Shown piece by piece: positions 9,037 to 18,000 of a stretch of 64,000 nt of DNA. Made by a program: the position numbers and the translations under genes. Under the pieces are notes generated by a model that was not told the DNA's origin, searched no databases, and saw only the letters and a program-made list of their open reading frames with translations. The DNA comes from Chryseobacterium rhizoplanae (GTDB lineage Bacteria; Bacteroidota; Bacteroidia; Flavobacteriales; Weeksellaceae), in assembly GCF_900182655.1 (NCBI RefSeq), contig NZ_FXTC01000003.1:124001-188000 (forward strand), written 5' to 3'. Each line of letters opens with the position of its first letter. The stretch's first letter is position 1.

Positions 9037-10266
9037 TTACTCTGTTCTCAATGCTTCGATCGGTTTAATTCTTGAAGCTCTGTATGCCGGCACAAATCCT
9101 GCGATCAATCCTGAGAAAATCAAAGCGATAAATGCCATGATGATAGCTCCCCATCCTACACTCGGGCTTTTAATAAAGAACTCTTCAAGGCTGTTTCCGA
9201 TAAGACTTAAAGTCAAAACGCCTACTCCTACTCCAACCAGTCCGGAAACCACGGTAATCACAACACTTTCCTGAACGATCAGTCCTACAATTCCGCTTGG
9301 CTTTGCTCCAATAGCTTTCCGTACTCCTATTTCCTTGGTTCTTTCTTTTACGATATACACCATAATGTTACTGATCCCGATAATTCCTGCCAGCAATGTC
9401 CCCATACCAATAAAACCGACAATTGCGGTAAGAACTGCCATAAACGCAAATGTATCATTCATGTTTTTCGCATTGTTCCAGACACGTATACCCTTTTCAT
9501 CGTCAGGAGAAACACTTTTTCTTGCTTTTAATTTATCTTTAAGCTCATCACCATACTTAATGGCCTGATCCGGAGTCAGTTTATCATTATATGTTATATA
9601 GGCTATATTTACAGTATCAGATCCTTTCTTCATCTGCTGTAAAGTAGTAATCGGAACGGTAATATGTCTTTCATCTCTGTCTCCTCCGTCATCTGAGAAA
9701 ACTCCAATGACCTTATACATGGTTCCATTAATATCGAGCTCTTTTCCTATCGGGCTTCCATTCTTGATTAAATCCCTTTGAACCATTCTCCCAATGACCG
9801 CAACATTTAATTTCCTTTCCAAATCCATCGCTGTCACATACCTGCCATCAATAATTTTTCTGTTTTCAATGACCTGTTCCCCGGGTTGAGCTCCATTGAT
9901 CTGATAAAGGCCACTTTCCTTTCCATATTTCACCATTAAATTGGCGGTATATCTGGGACTGGAAGGCCCAGCTTTTTCCTTATCTGCATTAATTAAAAAG
10001 TCATAGTCTGAGTTATTCAGGGTTATATTCCGATCAGACTGAAGGCCTTTATAAGCTAAAGAGGCTTTTCCTGTAGAAAAAATAATAAGATTTTTAGCAT
10101 CTCCCGCAAATCCTTCCGAGAATGCATTCTGAAGCCCTTTTCCAATTCCAAAAAGCACAATGAAAATAAACAGTCCCAAAGCTACCGTAAACCCTGAAAG
10201 CACCGTCCGAAGTACATTACTCCGGATAGAACTGAATATTTCCTGCCAACGATCTAGGTCAAACAT
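9037..10266 (-). CDS. ABC transporter permease, MacB/FtsX type (first of pair)
   Basis: This protein is 409 residues long. Helix 1 is near residue 20 (LRTVLSGFTVALGLFIFIVLFGIGKG). A large periplasmic domain follows, then three C-terminal helices with VKERTKEIGVRKAIGAKPSG and a PAYRASRIKPIEALRTE end. It is transcribed between the ATPase gene and the second permease. The intergenic spacers of this operon are 60-110 bases of AT-rich sequence with degenerate 7-8-base repeats, so the genes are not translationally coupled. Confidence 0.88.
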   Translation of the reverse strand: MFDLDRWQEIFSSIRSNVLRTVLSGFTVALGLFIFIVLFGIGKGLQNAFSEGFAGDAKNLIIFSTGKASLAYKGLQSDRNITLNNSDYDFLINADKEKAGPSSPRYTANLMVKYGKESGLYQINGAQPGEQVIENRKIIDGRYVTAMDLERKLNVAVIGRMVQRDLIKNGSPIGKELDINGTMYKVIGVFSDDGGDRDERHITVPITTLQQMKKGSDTVNIAYITYNDKLTPDQAIKYGDELKDKLKARKSVSPDDEKGIRVWNNAKNMNDTFAFMAVLTAIVGFIGMGTLLAGIIGISNIMVYIVKERTKEIGVRKAIGAKPSGIVGLIVQESVVITVVSGLVGVGVGVLTLSLIGNSLEEFFIKSPSVGWGAIIMAFIALIFSGLIAGFVPAYRASRIKPIEALRTE

Positions 10267-10358
10267 TTTTTATTGGTATTAAAAGATTGAAAAATTTAAA
10301 GATTAAAAAATTGAATCGTTAAATTTTCAAATTATCTCATTTTCAAATTTTCAAATTC

Positions 10359-11048
10359 CTAAAGCACAATCTGCTTAATAAACTCATCACTTTCAATAAC
10401 CCCATCCTTCAGCACTACGTTTCTTTTGGTCTGTGCAGCTACGTCCGGTTCGTGGGTTACAACGATGATCGTTTTTCCTTCATTATTGATATCCTGAAGA
10501 AGTTTCATAATATCATGAGTAGTTTTGGAGTCCAATGCTCCGGTAGGTTCATCTGCCAATACCACTTTTGGATTTGTGATCAATGCTCTTGCAATAGCCA
10601 CTCTCTGTTTCTGACCTCCGGAAAGTTCACTGGGAAGGTGATTTGCCCATTGTGCAAGACCTACTTTTTCAAGATATTCCATAGCTTTCTGATTACGTTC
10701 TCTTCTCGGTACATTCTGATAGTACAGAGGAAGTGCTACGTTTTCCAAGGCTGTTTTATAATTGATAAGATTAAAGGACTGAAAAATAAATCCCAAAAAC
10801 TTACTTCTGTATTCTGCAGCTTTTACTTCTGATAAATGCTCGATAGGAACTCCATCCAATTCATAGGTCCCTGAATCTTTTTCATCCAGAATCCCAATAA
10901 TATTAAGAAGTGTAGATTTTCCGGAACCGGAACTTCCCATAATAGAAACAAACTCGCCCTCAGAAATATTCAGATTAATTCCTTTGAGAACATGAAGTTT
11001 GCTTTTTCCTGTATCGTATGACTTATTTAAATCCTGAATTACTAACAT
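10359..11048 (-). CDS. ABC transporter ATP-binding protein (MacB/LolD-type)
   Basis: This 229-residue ATPase has Walker A GSSGSGKST (about residues 38-46), the Q-loop in FIFQSFNLI, the ABC signature LSGGQKQRVAIARAL, Walker B VVLADEPTGALDS and the H-loop VTHEPD. The size and the signature are those of the LolD/MacB/FtsE branch. It is the first gene of the four-gene export operon and energises the two permeases downstream. Confidence 0.93.
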   Translation of the reverse strand: MLVIQDLNKSYDTGKSKLHVLKGINLNISEGEFVSIMGSSGSGKSTLLNIIGILDEKDSGTYELDGVPIEHLSEVKAAEYRSKFLGFIFQSFNLINYKTALENVALPLYYQNVPRRERNQKAMEYLEKVGLAQWANHLPSELSGGQKQRVAIARALITNPKVVLADEPTGALDSKTTHDIMKLLQDINNEGKTIIVVTHEPDVAAQTKRNVVLKDGVIESDEFIKQIVL

Positions 11049-11256
11049 TAAGTGATGTATGTTTTATACCCAATAAGTAGATGATATTTTCAAATTGTTA
11101 CAAGAATAAAAATTTATTCAAATATTTTTTTGTTTAATGCTTTAAACCTTTATTAATAATACTTTATAAATTCATGTTTAACTGTAACTCCAGATTTCTA
11201 TGTATTTATCCTCAATATAGTGGTCTAGCCTATTATTCTAGCCTGTTTCATGTAAA

Positions 11257-11265
11257 TGTGGAAAA
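11257..11265 (-). promoter_or_regulatory. DnaA-box-like site upstream of nrdB
   Basis: TGTGGAAAA on the plus strand (TTTTCCACA on the minus) differs from the DnaA box TTATCCACA at one base. It is flanked by an inverted repeat, TAGCCTG at 11239-11245 and CAGGCTA at 11271-11277. Confidence 0.35.
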
Positions 11266-11428
11266 CTTTTCAGGCTAAAAGTCAGCCGATTAGTATTTAC
11301 CCCTTTCAAAATCAGTTCTTTTTTTCGAACTTTGCTATTAGTTCTTTACAAGAAATATGGTTTTGCAAAAGTGAATAACTTTATTTTACAACTTGCAGAC
11401 AAACAAAAAGTTAAGTATTTCCGGAACG

Positions 11429-11437
11429 TTATCCACA
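11429..11437 (+). promoter_or_regulatory. Perfect DnaA box 37 bases before nrdB
   Basis: TTATCCACA matches the consensus DnaA box exactly. It lies in the 425-base gap between the divergent export operon and nrdB, close to where the nrd leader should be. Confidence 0.5.
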
Positions 11438-11473
11438 AGGATCTAAAATTATTTAATTATAAAGATATTTAAT

Positions 11474-12448
11474 ATGGGAATTTTTGATAAAAGAGTAAGC
11501 TATAAGCCATTTGAATACCCGGAGGTTCTTCAATTTGTAGAGGCAATCAACAAATCGTTCTGGGTGCATTCGGAAGTGGACTTTACTGCAGATGTTCAGG
11601 ATTTTCATTCGCAGTTGGAACCACATGAAAAGCACGCTGTGAAAAATGCGCTGTTAGCCATTGCACAGATTGAGGTGTCTGTAAAGACATTCTGGGGAAA
11701 TTTATACAACCACCTTCCAAAGCCGGAATTCAATGGGTTAGGATCTACTTTTGCAGAATGCGAGTTTCGTCATTCTGAAGCATATTCCCGTTTATTAGAG
11801 GTATTAGGATATAATGATGAATTCCTTAACGTTATTGAAATTCCTGCCGTAAAAGGAAGAATCGAGTTTTTAGGAAATGCTTTGAAGCATGCTAATTCTG
11901 CGACCCCGAAAGAATATGTTTCCGCTTTACTATTATTCAGTATTTTAGTGGAAAACGTTTCTCTTTTCTCACAGTTTGCCATCATCCTTTCTTTCACAAG
12001 ATTTAAAGGATTCATGAAAAATGTTTCCAATATCATCGCATGGACTTCAGTAGATGAGCAAATTCACGCTAATGCAGGAATCTACCTGATCAATAAAATC
12101 CGTGAGGAACAGCCTGACTTATTAACAGACAGCGATATAGAAGATATCTACACTTTAGTAGACGAATCTATCGCAAGAGAAGGTGATATCCTTAGCTGGA
12201 TTTTTGAATTGGGAGAAATCGACAATGTTTCTAAAGAAGATCTTTTAAACTTCATGAAATACCGTGTGGATGACAGCTTGAAGAAAATCAATATGAAAAC
12301 AAGATACAACATCACTCCGGAACAGTACAAACCAATGGTATGGTTCGAAGAGGAAGTTTTCGCCAATTCATTAGATGATTTCTTTGCAAAAAGACCTGTA
12401 GACTATACGAAGCACGATAAGAGTATTACAGCAAACGATTTGTTTTAA
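11474..12448 (+). CDS. nrdB: Ribonucleotide reductase small (beta) subunit, subclass Id-like
   Basis: The beta subunit houses the metal cofactor that starts radical chemistry for making deoxyribonucleotides. The expected six metal ligands are visible: E67 (where class Ia has Asp), E97, H100, E160, E195 and H198, with Y104 at the tyrosyl-radical position. A Glu as first ligand with a Tyr retained matches the dimanganese, superoxide-activated enzyme characterised in Flavobacterium johnsoniae (subclass Id), rather than the Ia iron-tyrosyl type. There is no N-terminal ATP-cone. At 324 residues it has a normal length. It is the first gene of nrdB - small gene - nrdA. No nrdI is present, in line with subclass Id. 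The subclass call is inferred from residues and relatives, not measured. Confidence 0.92.
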   Translation: MGIFDKRVSYKPFEYPEVLQFVEAINKSFWVHSEVDFTADVQDFHSQLEPHEKHAVKNALLAIAQIEVSVKTFWGNLYNHLPKPEFNGLGSTFAECEFRHSEAYSRLLEVLGYNDEFLNVIEIPAVKGRIEFLGNALKHANSATPKEYVSALLLFSILVENVSLFSQFAIILSFTRFKGFMKNVSNIIAWTSVDEQIHANAGIYLINKIREEQPDLLTDSDIEDIYTLVDESIAREGDILSWIFELGEIDNVSKEDLLNFMKYRVDDSLKKINMKTRYNITPEQYKPMVWFEEEVFANSLDDFFAKRPVDYTKHDKSITANDLF

Positions 12449-12556
12449 TATTGGAGCGCGAGCGAAGCGAGCGTCAAAGCAGTCAGTATCAGGATTTATT
12501 CCTTTCTGATCAGTTAACGGAAATCAGTTCATTAATAAAGCACAAATACAGAAGAG

Positions 12557-12847
12557 ATGATCAATGTAATAGTAAGCTATACAGTAAACCCGGAATTTGT
12601 TCCAAACAATAAAACCAATATCCAAAAGTTTCTGGAAGATTTCAAGAATTTAGATTCTTCCACCTTTGAATATAAAGTCTATGTAAAGGAAGATGGTGTT
12701 ACTTTTGTACATTATTCAAACTACATTAATGAAGAAGTTCAGCATGAGGTTTTGAATGTTCCGTCTTTTAAAGAATTTCAGAGATTAAGAGACGAAAGCG
12801 GGCTGAACGGTTCCCACAAAGTAGAAATTTTACAATCAATACTATAA
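12557..12847 (+). CDS. Small ABM-like (dimeric alpha-beta barrel) protein in the nrd operon
   Basis: This 96-residue protein starts MINVIVSYTVNPEFVPNN and continues FVHYSNYINEEVQHEVLNVPSFKEFQRLRDESGL. This resembles the antibiotic-biosynthesis-monooxygenase-like ferredoxin fold, including the motif of a conserved strand followed by F..f.....l. Such proteins bind small molecules or haem, or act as structural dimers. It is placed between nrdB (108 bases upstream) and nrdA (55 bases downstream) on the same strand, so it is very likely co-transcribed. A role tied to ribonucleotide reductase is inferred only from position. Confidence 0.6.
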   Translation: MINVIVSYTVNPEFVPNNKTNIQKFLEDFKNLDSSTFEYKVYVKEDGVTFVHYSNYINEEVQHEVLNVPSFKEFQRLRDESGLNGSHKVEILQSIL

Positions 12848-12855
12848 AAAAACAA

Positions 12856-12886
12856 AATTCCGGAGTGATTCTCTCATTCCGGAATT
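12856..12886 (+). promoter_or_regulatory. Hairpin between the ABM-like gene and nrdA
   Basis: AATTCCGGA (12856-12864) and TCCGGAATT (12878-12886) form a perfect 9-bp stem with a 13-base loop. No T-run follows, so it is not a classic terminator. It ends 16 bases before the nrdA start and could stabilise, process or attenuate the operon mRNA. Confidence 0.5.
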
Positions 12887-12902
12887 CGAAAATATAACAT
12901 CT

Positions 12903-14561
12903 ATGGAAGAGCAAAATTCAAATATATGGTGGCTCAATGAAGAGTCTGAGCAAATGCTGAACAGAGGATATCTGTTAAAAGGTGAAACGGTAGACGGAGC
13001 TATCGACAGAATTACCACTGCTGCTGCAAAAAGGTTATACAAACCTGAACTTCAACCGGCATTTAAAGAAATGATCACAAAAGGATGGATCAGTTTTTCT
13101 TCTCCTGTATGGGCAAATATGGGAACAGAAAGAGGTCTTCCTATCTCATGTTTCAACGCTCATATTCCGGACAGCATTGAAGGGATTACTCACAAAATGG
13201 GTGAAGTCATCATGCAGACTAAAATCGGAGGAGGTACTTCAGGATATTTTGGAGAACTAAGAAACAGAGGTACAGCTGTAACAGACAACGGAAAGTCTTC
13301 AGGAGCAGTTTCATTCATGAAGCTTTTTGATACGGCTATGGATGTGGTTTCTCAGGGAGGGGTAAGAAGAGGTGCTTTTGCTGCTTACTTAGATATTGAC
13401 CACGGAGATATAGAAGAATTTTTATCCATTAAAGATATTGGTAGCCCGATTCAGAACCTGTTTACCGGAGTATGTGTACCAGATTACTGGATGCAGGATA
13501 TGATTGACGGTGATATGGAGAAACGTAAAGTTTGGGCAAGAGTATTGGAAAGCCGTCAGCAAAAAGGTCTTCCTTATATTTTCTTCACAGACAACGTGAA
13601 CAGAAATAAACCTCAGGTTTATAAAGATTTAGGAATGACGGTGAATGCAAGTAACCTTTGTTCTGAAATTATGCTTCCATCTACTATGGAAGAGTCTTTC
13701 ATCTGCTGTTTATCTTCCATGAACCTTGAACTGTATGATGAGTGGAAAGATACAGATGCTGTAAAATTAGCAGTATACTTCCTTGATGCTGTATTATCTG
13801 AGTTTATTGACAAAACTGAAGGTAACTATTATCTACAGGGAGCAAGAAACTTCGCTATGCGTCACAGAGCACTTGGATTAGGAGTTTTAGGATACCATTC
13901 TTATTTACAGAAAAATATGATTCCTTTTGAAAGCTTTGAGGCGACTCAGTTCAACGCAAGAGCATTCAGACATATTAAAGATCAGGCGGAACAGGCTTCA
14001 AGAGAGCTTGCCAACATCTATGGAGAACCAGAAGTATTGAAAGGATACGGATTAAGAAATACCACCACAATGGCTATTGCTCCTACTACTTCAAGTTCTG
14101 CAATCTTAGGACAGACTTCCCCGGGAATCGAGCCTTTCTCTTCCAACTATTATAAAGCAGGTCTTGCTAAAGGAAACTTTATGCGTAAGAACAAATACCT
14201 TGCAAAATTATTGAAAGAAAAAGGATTGGATAACGAAGAAACATGGAGAACAATCATGCTTAACCATGGATCTGTACAGCACCTGAATGAGCTTACTCCT
14301 GAAGAAAAGGCAGTATTCAAAACATTCAAAGAAATCTCTCCAATGGAGATCATCTCTCAGGCGGCACAGAGACAGCAATACATTGACCAGGCACAGTCAC
14401 TGAATCTTCAGATTCCTTCTACAATGCCTGTAAAAGATGTTAACTACCTTTATATTGAAGCTTGGAAAAAAGGAGTGAAAACACTTTATTACCAAAGAAG
14501 TTCATCTGTTTCAAAAGAAATGATGGTTAACTTCGTGTCATGTTCAAGCTGCGAGGCATAG
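12903..14561 (+). CDS. nrdA: Ribonucleotide reductase large (alpha) subunit, short form without ATP-cone
   Basis: The alpha subunit binds and reduces ribonucleotides. Visible catalytic parts are C83 (PISCFN) and C269 as the likely redox pair, the active-site string N251-L-C253-S-E255 (thiyl radical Cys with Asn and Glu), the tyrosine pair in TLYYQRSS, and the C-terminal shuttle C547-S-S-C550. At 552 residues it lacks the N-terminal ATP-cone of about 100 residues found in E. coli NrdA, so overall activity control by ATP/dATP at that site is absent. This matches the short alpha subunit of F. johnsoniae. Substrate specificity control should remain. A terminator follows at 14590. Confidence 0.95.
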   Translation: MEEQNSNIWWLNEESEQMLNRGYLLKGETVDGAIDRITTAAAKRLYKPELQPAFKEMITKGWISFSSPVWANMGTERGLPISCFNAHIPDSIEGITHKMGEVIMQTKIGGGTSGYFGELRNRGTAVTDNGKSSGAVSFMKLFDTAMDVVSQGGVRRGAFAAYLDIDHGDIEEFLSIKDIGSPIQNLFTGVCVPDYWMQDMIDGDMEKRKVWARVLESRQQKGLPYIFFTDNVNRNKPQVYKDLGMTVNASNLCSEIMLPSTMEESFICCLSSMNLELYDEWKDTDAVKLAVYFLDAVLSEFIDKTEGNYYLQGARNFAMRHRALGLGVLGYHSYLQKNMIPFESFEATQFNARAFRHIKDQAEQASRELANIYGEPEVLKGYGLRNTTTMAIAPTTSSSAILGQTSPGIEPFSSNYYKAGLAKGNFMRKNKYLAKLLKEKGLDNEETWRTIMLNHGSVQHLNELTPEEKAVFKTFKEISPMEIISQAAQRQQYIDQAQSLNLQIPSTMPVKDVNYLYIEAWKKGVKTLYYQRSSSVSKEMMVNFVSCSSCEA

Positions 14562-14589
14562 GATCAAGTAATAAACACGCTATATTTAC

Positions 14590-14623
14590 AAAAGCATACC
14601 GAAAGGTGTGCTTTTGTCGTTTT
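14590..14623 (+). terminator. Terminator after nrdA
   Basis: AAAAGCATACC and GGTGTGCTTTT enclose a GAAA loop (one G-U pair), followed by a broken T-rich run. Confidence 0.75.
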
Positions 14624-14639
14624 CATAGGCCTTTAGTTT

Positions 14640-14672
14640 CCCACAGATTGCACAGATTTTCACAGATGATTG
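14640..14672. repeat. Dispersed 33-base CACAGAT repeat, copy 1
   Basis: The segment begins CCCACAGATTGCACAGAT and is matched at 31 of 33 positions by 14815-14847 in the same orientation. It contains three internal CACAGAT-like units. It is non-coding and sits in the gap after nrdA. Confidence 0.8.
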
Positions 14673-14751
14673 GTAAAAATTGAAAAAATTTCACTTCAGC
14701 TCCTGATGTTGATAGGTTAGCTAAAGCCGTCGGAATTAGTCTTTATTTTTT

Positions 14752-14780
14752 AAACGGGCTGAAGCCCGTTCCTATTGAAT
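14752..14780. repeat. Palindromic GGGCT-AAGCCC repeat, copy 1
   Basis: ACGGGCT-GA-AGCCCGT (14754-14769) is a perfect 7-bp hairpin followed by TCCTATTGAAT. A second copy with the same tail is at 28735-28763. Confidence 0.75.
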
Positions 14781-14814
14781 AATTACAGTTTGTATATAAT
14801 TATTTTGAGCATTT

Positions 14815-14847
14815 CCCACAGATTGCGCAGATTCTCACAGATGATTG
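14815..14847. repeat. Dispersed 33-base CACAGAT repeat, copy 2
   Basis: Direct repeat of 14640-14672 with two mismatches (A to G at the eighth base of the CACAGATT core, T to C later). Confidence 0.8.
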
Positions 14848-14901
14848 CGTGTTCTCAAAATGATTTAATAATCATAAAAGTGTACGTCTTTTATTAGTAA
14901 A

Positions 14902-14963
<62 letters not shown>

Positions 14964-14980
14964 AATTTATAATTTACAAA

Positions 14981-15012
14981 AAAAGGTCCGGAAAGAAAAT
15001 CCGAACCTTTGA
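14981..15012 (-). terminator. Terminator of the TonB receptor gene
   Basis: On the minus strand AAAGGTTCGGA (15010-15000) pairs with TCCGGACCTTT (14992-14982), with one G-U pair, and a run of T follows. It is 33 bases past the stop codon. Confidence 0.85.
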
Positions 15013-15044
15013 AAAGAATTATGAAGTAAAATGTAAAAACGTAC

Positions 15045-18000
15045 TTAAAAATTGTATCGAACACCCAGCTGAGCCTGAAATCTTGATGCAAACTGATCAA
15101 TAGTATAAGGTAGCCCCGGGGTTTTGAAGTTATATGTTGGATCGCCGGCAGAAGGTTGTCCTGTTGCTACATTTCCAACTTTTGTCAAACCAACACTTGC
15201 TGTAGAATTGAAAGTATTAGGAACAAAATATACTTTCCCCCAATCTTTGTTCAGTAAATTGGTAAAATTGATGATGCTCAATGATATTTGTATATTATTC
15301 TTAGATTTCTTACTCAGTTTGATCTCATCCATGATTCTGATATCCGCCTGAATATTCCAGGGAGTAACATCACCATTTCTTTCAGTGAATTTTCCTCTTC
15401 TGGACTTCAGATAGTCATTATTGTTGACAAAATTTTCATAATCTGCAATCTGCTGCTGAGCAGTTACCACTACATTTCCTGCAGCATCTTTTATAGGAAC
15501 TATATATTTGGAAGCTTCTGCAGCATCTTTAAAAATATAAGCAAGTCCTGCTGCCTGTCCTGTATTGGCAATCGTGCTGTTCACAAATCCCCATGAAAAA
15601 GGATTTCCGGATTGTGCATTGAAATATACATTGGTGTATAATCTGTTGGTCTCAGAAATATTAAAGGCATATCCAAGATTCGCAACGACCCTGTTTTTGA
15701 TGGCAAAGTTAGATGTTGTCAGTTTCGGGTCATTTGGCGTCAGAGACTGATTCATCTGCCAGTTACTTTCCATAGAGTTTCTGATACCGTTGGTAATATC
15801 CTTAGCGTCTCCATAAGTATAAGCCACAAAGAAATTAAAACCGAAGTCGTATGATTTTGAAAGCTGTGCAGTCAGATTGTAACGGTATCCTTCTTTAGTA
15901 TTGGATAAAAGGTAGGCATTAGAGAAATTACTGTTGATATTTGTTGTATAGATTGGCATCTCATGATTTGTATCATAGCTGTAATACGTTACGTTATCCG
16001 TTTTATTCACCTGCTGGAATTTCAGATCATAAAGCACTTTTGTATAGATCCCTTCTAAAGTCAATTTATATCCTGCAAGGGTATAATCGAATGCTAAGGA
16101 GCTTCTCCAAACTCTTGGCATTTTAAAGTTGTTGTCAATAAGGTCTACCTGTACTTTTGAAGAGTTCTGCCATTTCGGGAAATTGGCACTGTTCAGTGGA
16201 TCTCCATTGGAAGCAAGTTGTGCCGCTGTTGGCCCATTATAATCATAACTTCCAAAACCTACTCCATCATTATAATAAGCATATCCTAACCATGCAAAAG
16301 GAATTCTTCCTACAAAGATTCCTGATCCACCTCTTAATACCATAGATCTGTTCTCTGTAAGGTCAATCGTAAATCCAAGTCTTGGAGAGAATGTAGGTTT
16401 ATTCAGGTAGTTGTTGGTAAGCTGACTCAATGGAGTGTAACTGTAGGTATTTCCCGAGTTTGGATCCTGAGGCGAATTGTTTACCAATGGACTTAATTGT
16501 GGTTTATTCGGTAAGTCTGTATAATCTACTCTTACTCCCGGTGAAAGTCTCACTCTTCCCCAGTTAATTTCATCCTGAAGGTACAGGGAAAGCAAATTCA
16601 CTTTGTATTGAGCATAAGGATTATCAAAAATTGTTTGTCTGCTGTCTCCGTTGAAAGGGTAAGTACCTCTTATCCTTGCAGGAGTACCGTTAAAAAAATC
16701 ATTCAGGCTTTTATAGGAAATTCTTCCGTTCAATGCATTTACAAAACCATAGTCAATATTGTATAACTCATTGTGCATTCCTAATAAGAAGGTATGATTT
16801 CCTTTTTTATAAGTAAGATTATCGGTAATTTCAAAAGTCTTCTGCTTCATATTGAAAACAGTGGCCTCTCTGTCATTTCCCAAAAGAATCGTTCCGCCGT
16901 TGTAAGCAATTTCTACCTGTGGAAACATGGCATTACCGGAAGTGGGATCTCTGTAATCATGAATGGAAGAATATCCTACTACTAAATTATTGCTCCATTT
17001 ATCATTGAAACGGCTTTTTAATTCAAGCGTAGTGGTAGATGCAGTATTTTTCTGAACAAAATCCATGCTGGAAAATCTGAAATTCGCGCCGTCTCTTTCA
17101 AGGTTGGATGCCTGTGAAAATACTGTATTATTTTTAACGGATAAGGTGTGCTTATCATTAATTTTCCAATCTAATTTATTGAAAAGTTTAGAACTTTCAG
17201 AAAAATTATTGTATTGATTAAAGCTACCAACATTGAATCCATATTTATTTCGTACAAAATCAGAAATCTGCTGGGCAACCTGCTCATTTACGAGTGCTCC
17301 CGGATCATTGGCATTATAGAATACAGGATCTGTTCTTTTGGTGTATTCTAAATTGGTAAATAAGAATACCTTATCCCGCACAATGGGCAAACCTACTCTT
17401 CCTCCATAAATAAAGTCTTCAAAATCACTCGGCATTTTGGAATTATCCCCTACTCTGTTTCTACCGGTAATTGCCGCATTTCTTCCGTATGCATAGATTG
17501 ATCCTGTAACATCGTTACTTCCGCTTCGTGTTACCGCATTAATACTTCCTCCAAGGAAATTCCCGAGCTTTACATCATAAGGAGCAATATACACCTGCAC
17601 ATCCTGGATAGCATCCAGACTTATAGAATTGGAACGGGTACTGCTTCCCGGCATTCCCGAAGTACCGGTCTGCCCTCCTAATGAAGGACTGAATCCAATT
17701 GCATCATTATTGATAGACCCATCAATCGTCACGTTATTATAACGGAAATTGGTCCCGTTGAAAGAGTTGTTAGCACTTTGAGGAACCAGTTTGGTAACAT
17801 CCTGAATTCCGCGGTTGATATTAGGAAGACCAGAAATCTGAGCCTGGCTGATCCCTACCCCATATTTTGCGGCGGTCTTTTTAGAAGTGATTTTCACCTC
17901 ATCAATTGTCTTTTCTTTACTTCCCACTTCTACCACAGGTAAGTCGTTATTCCCTAAAGAAAGCTGCAGATTCGGGTTTTCATAAATAACCTGTGATCCA

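Noticed and set aside
12449-12556. GC-rich string GAGCGCGAGCGAAGCGAGCG between nrdB and the small gene
   Set aside because: It looks like a short local repeat of GAGCG and folds only weakly; no second copy was found in the window, so I could not call it a repeat family or regulator.
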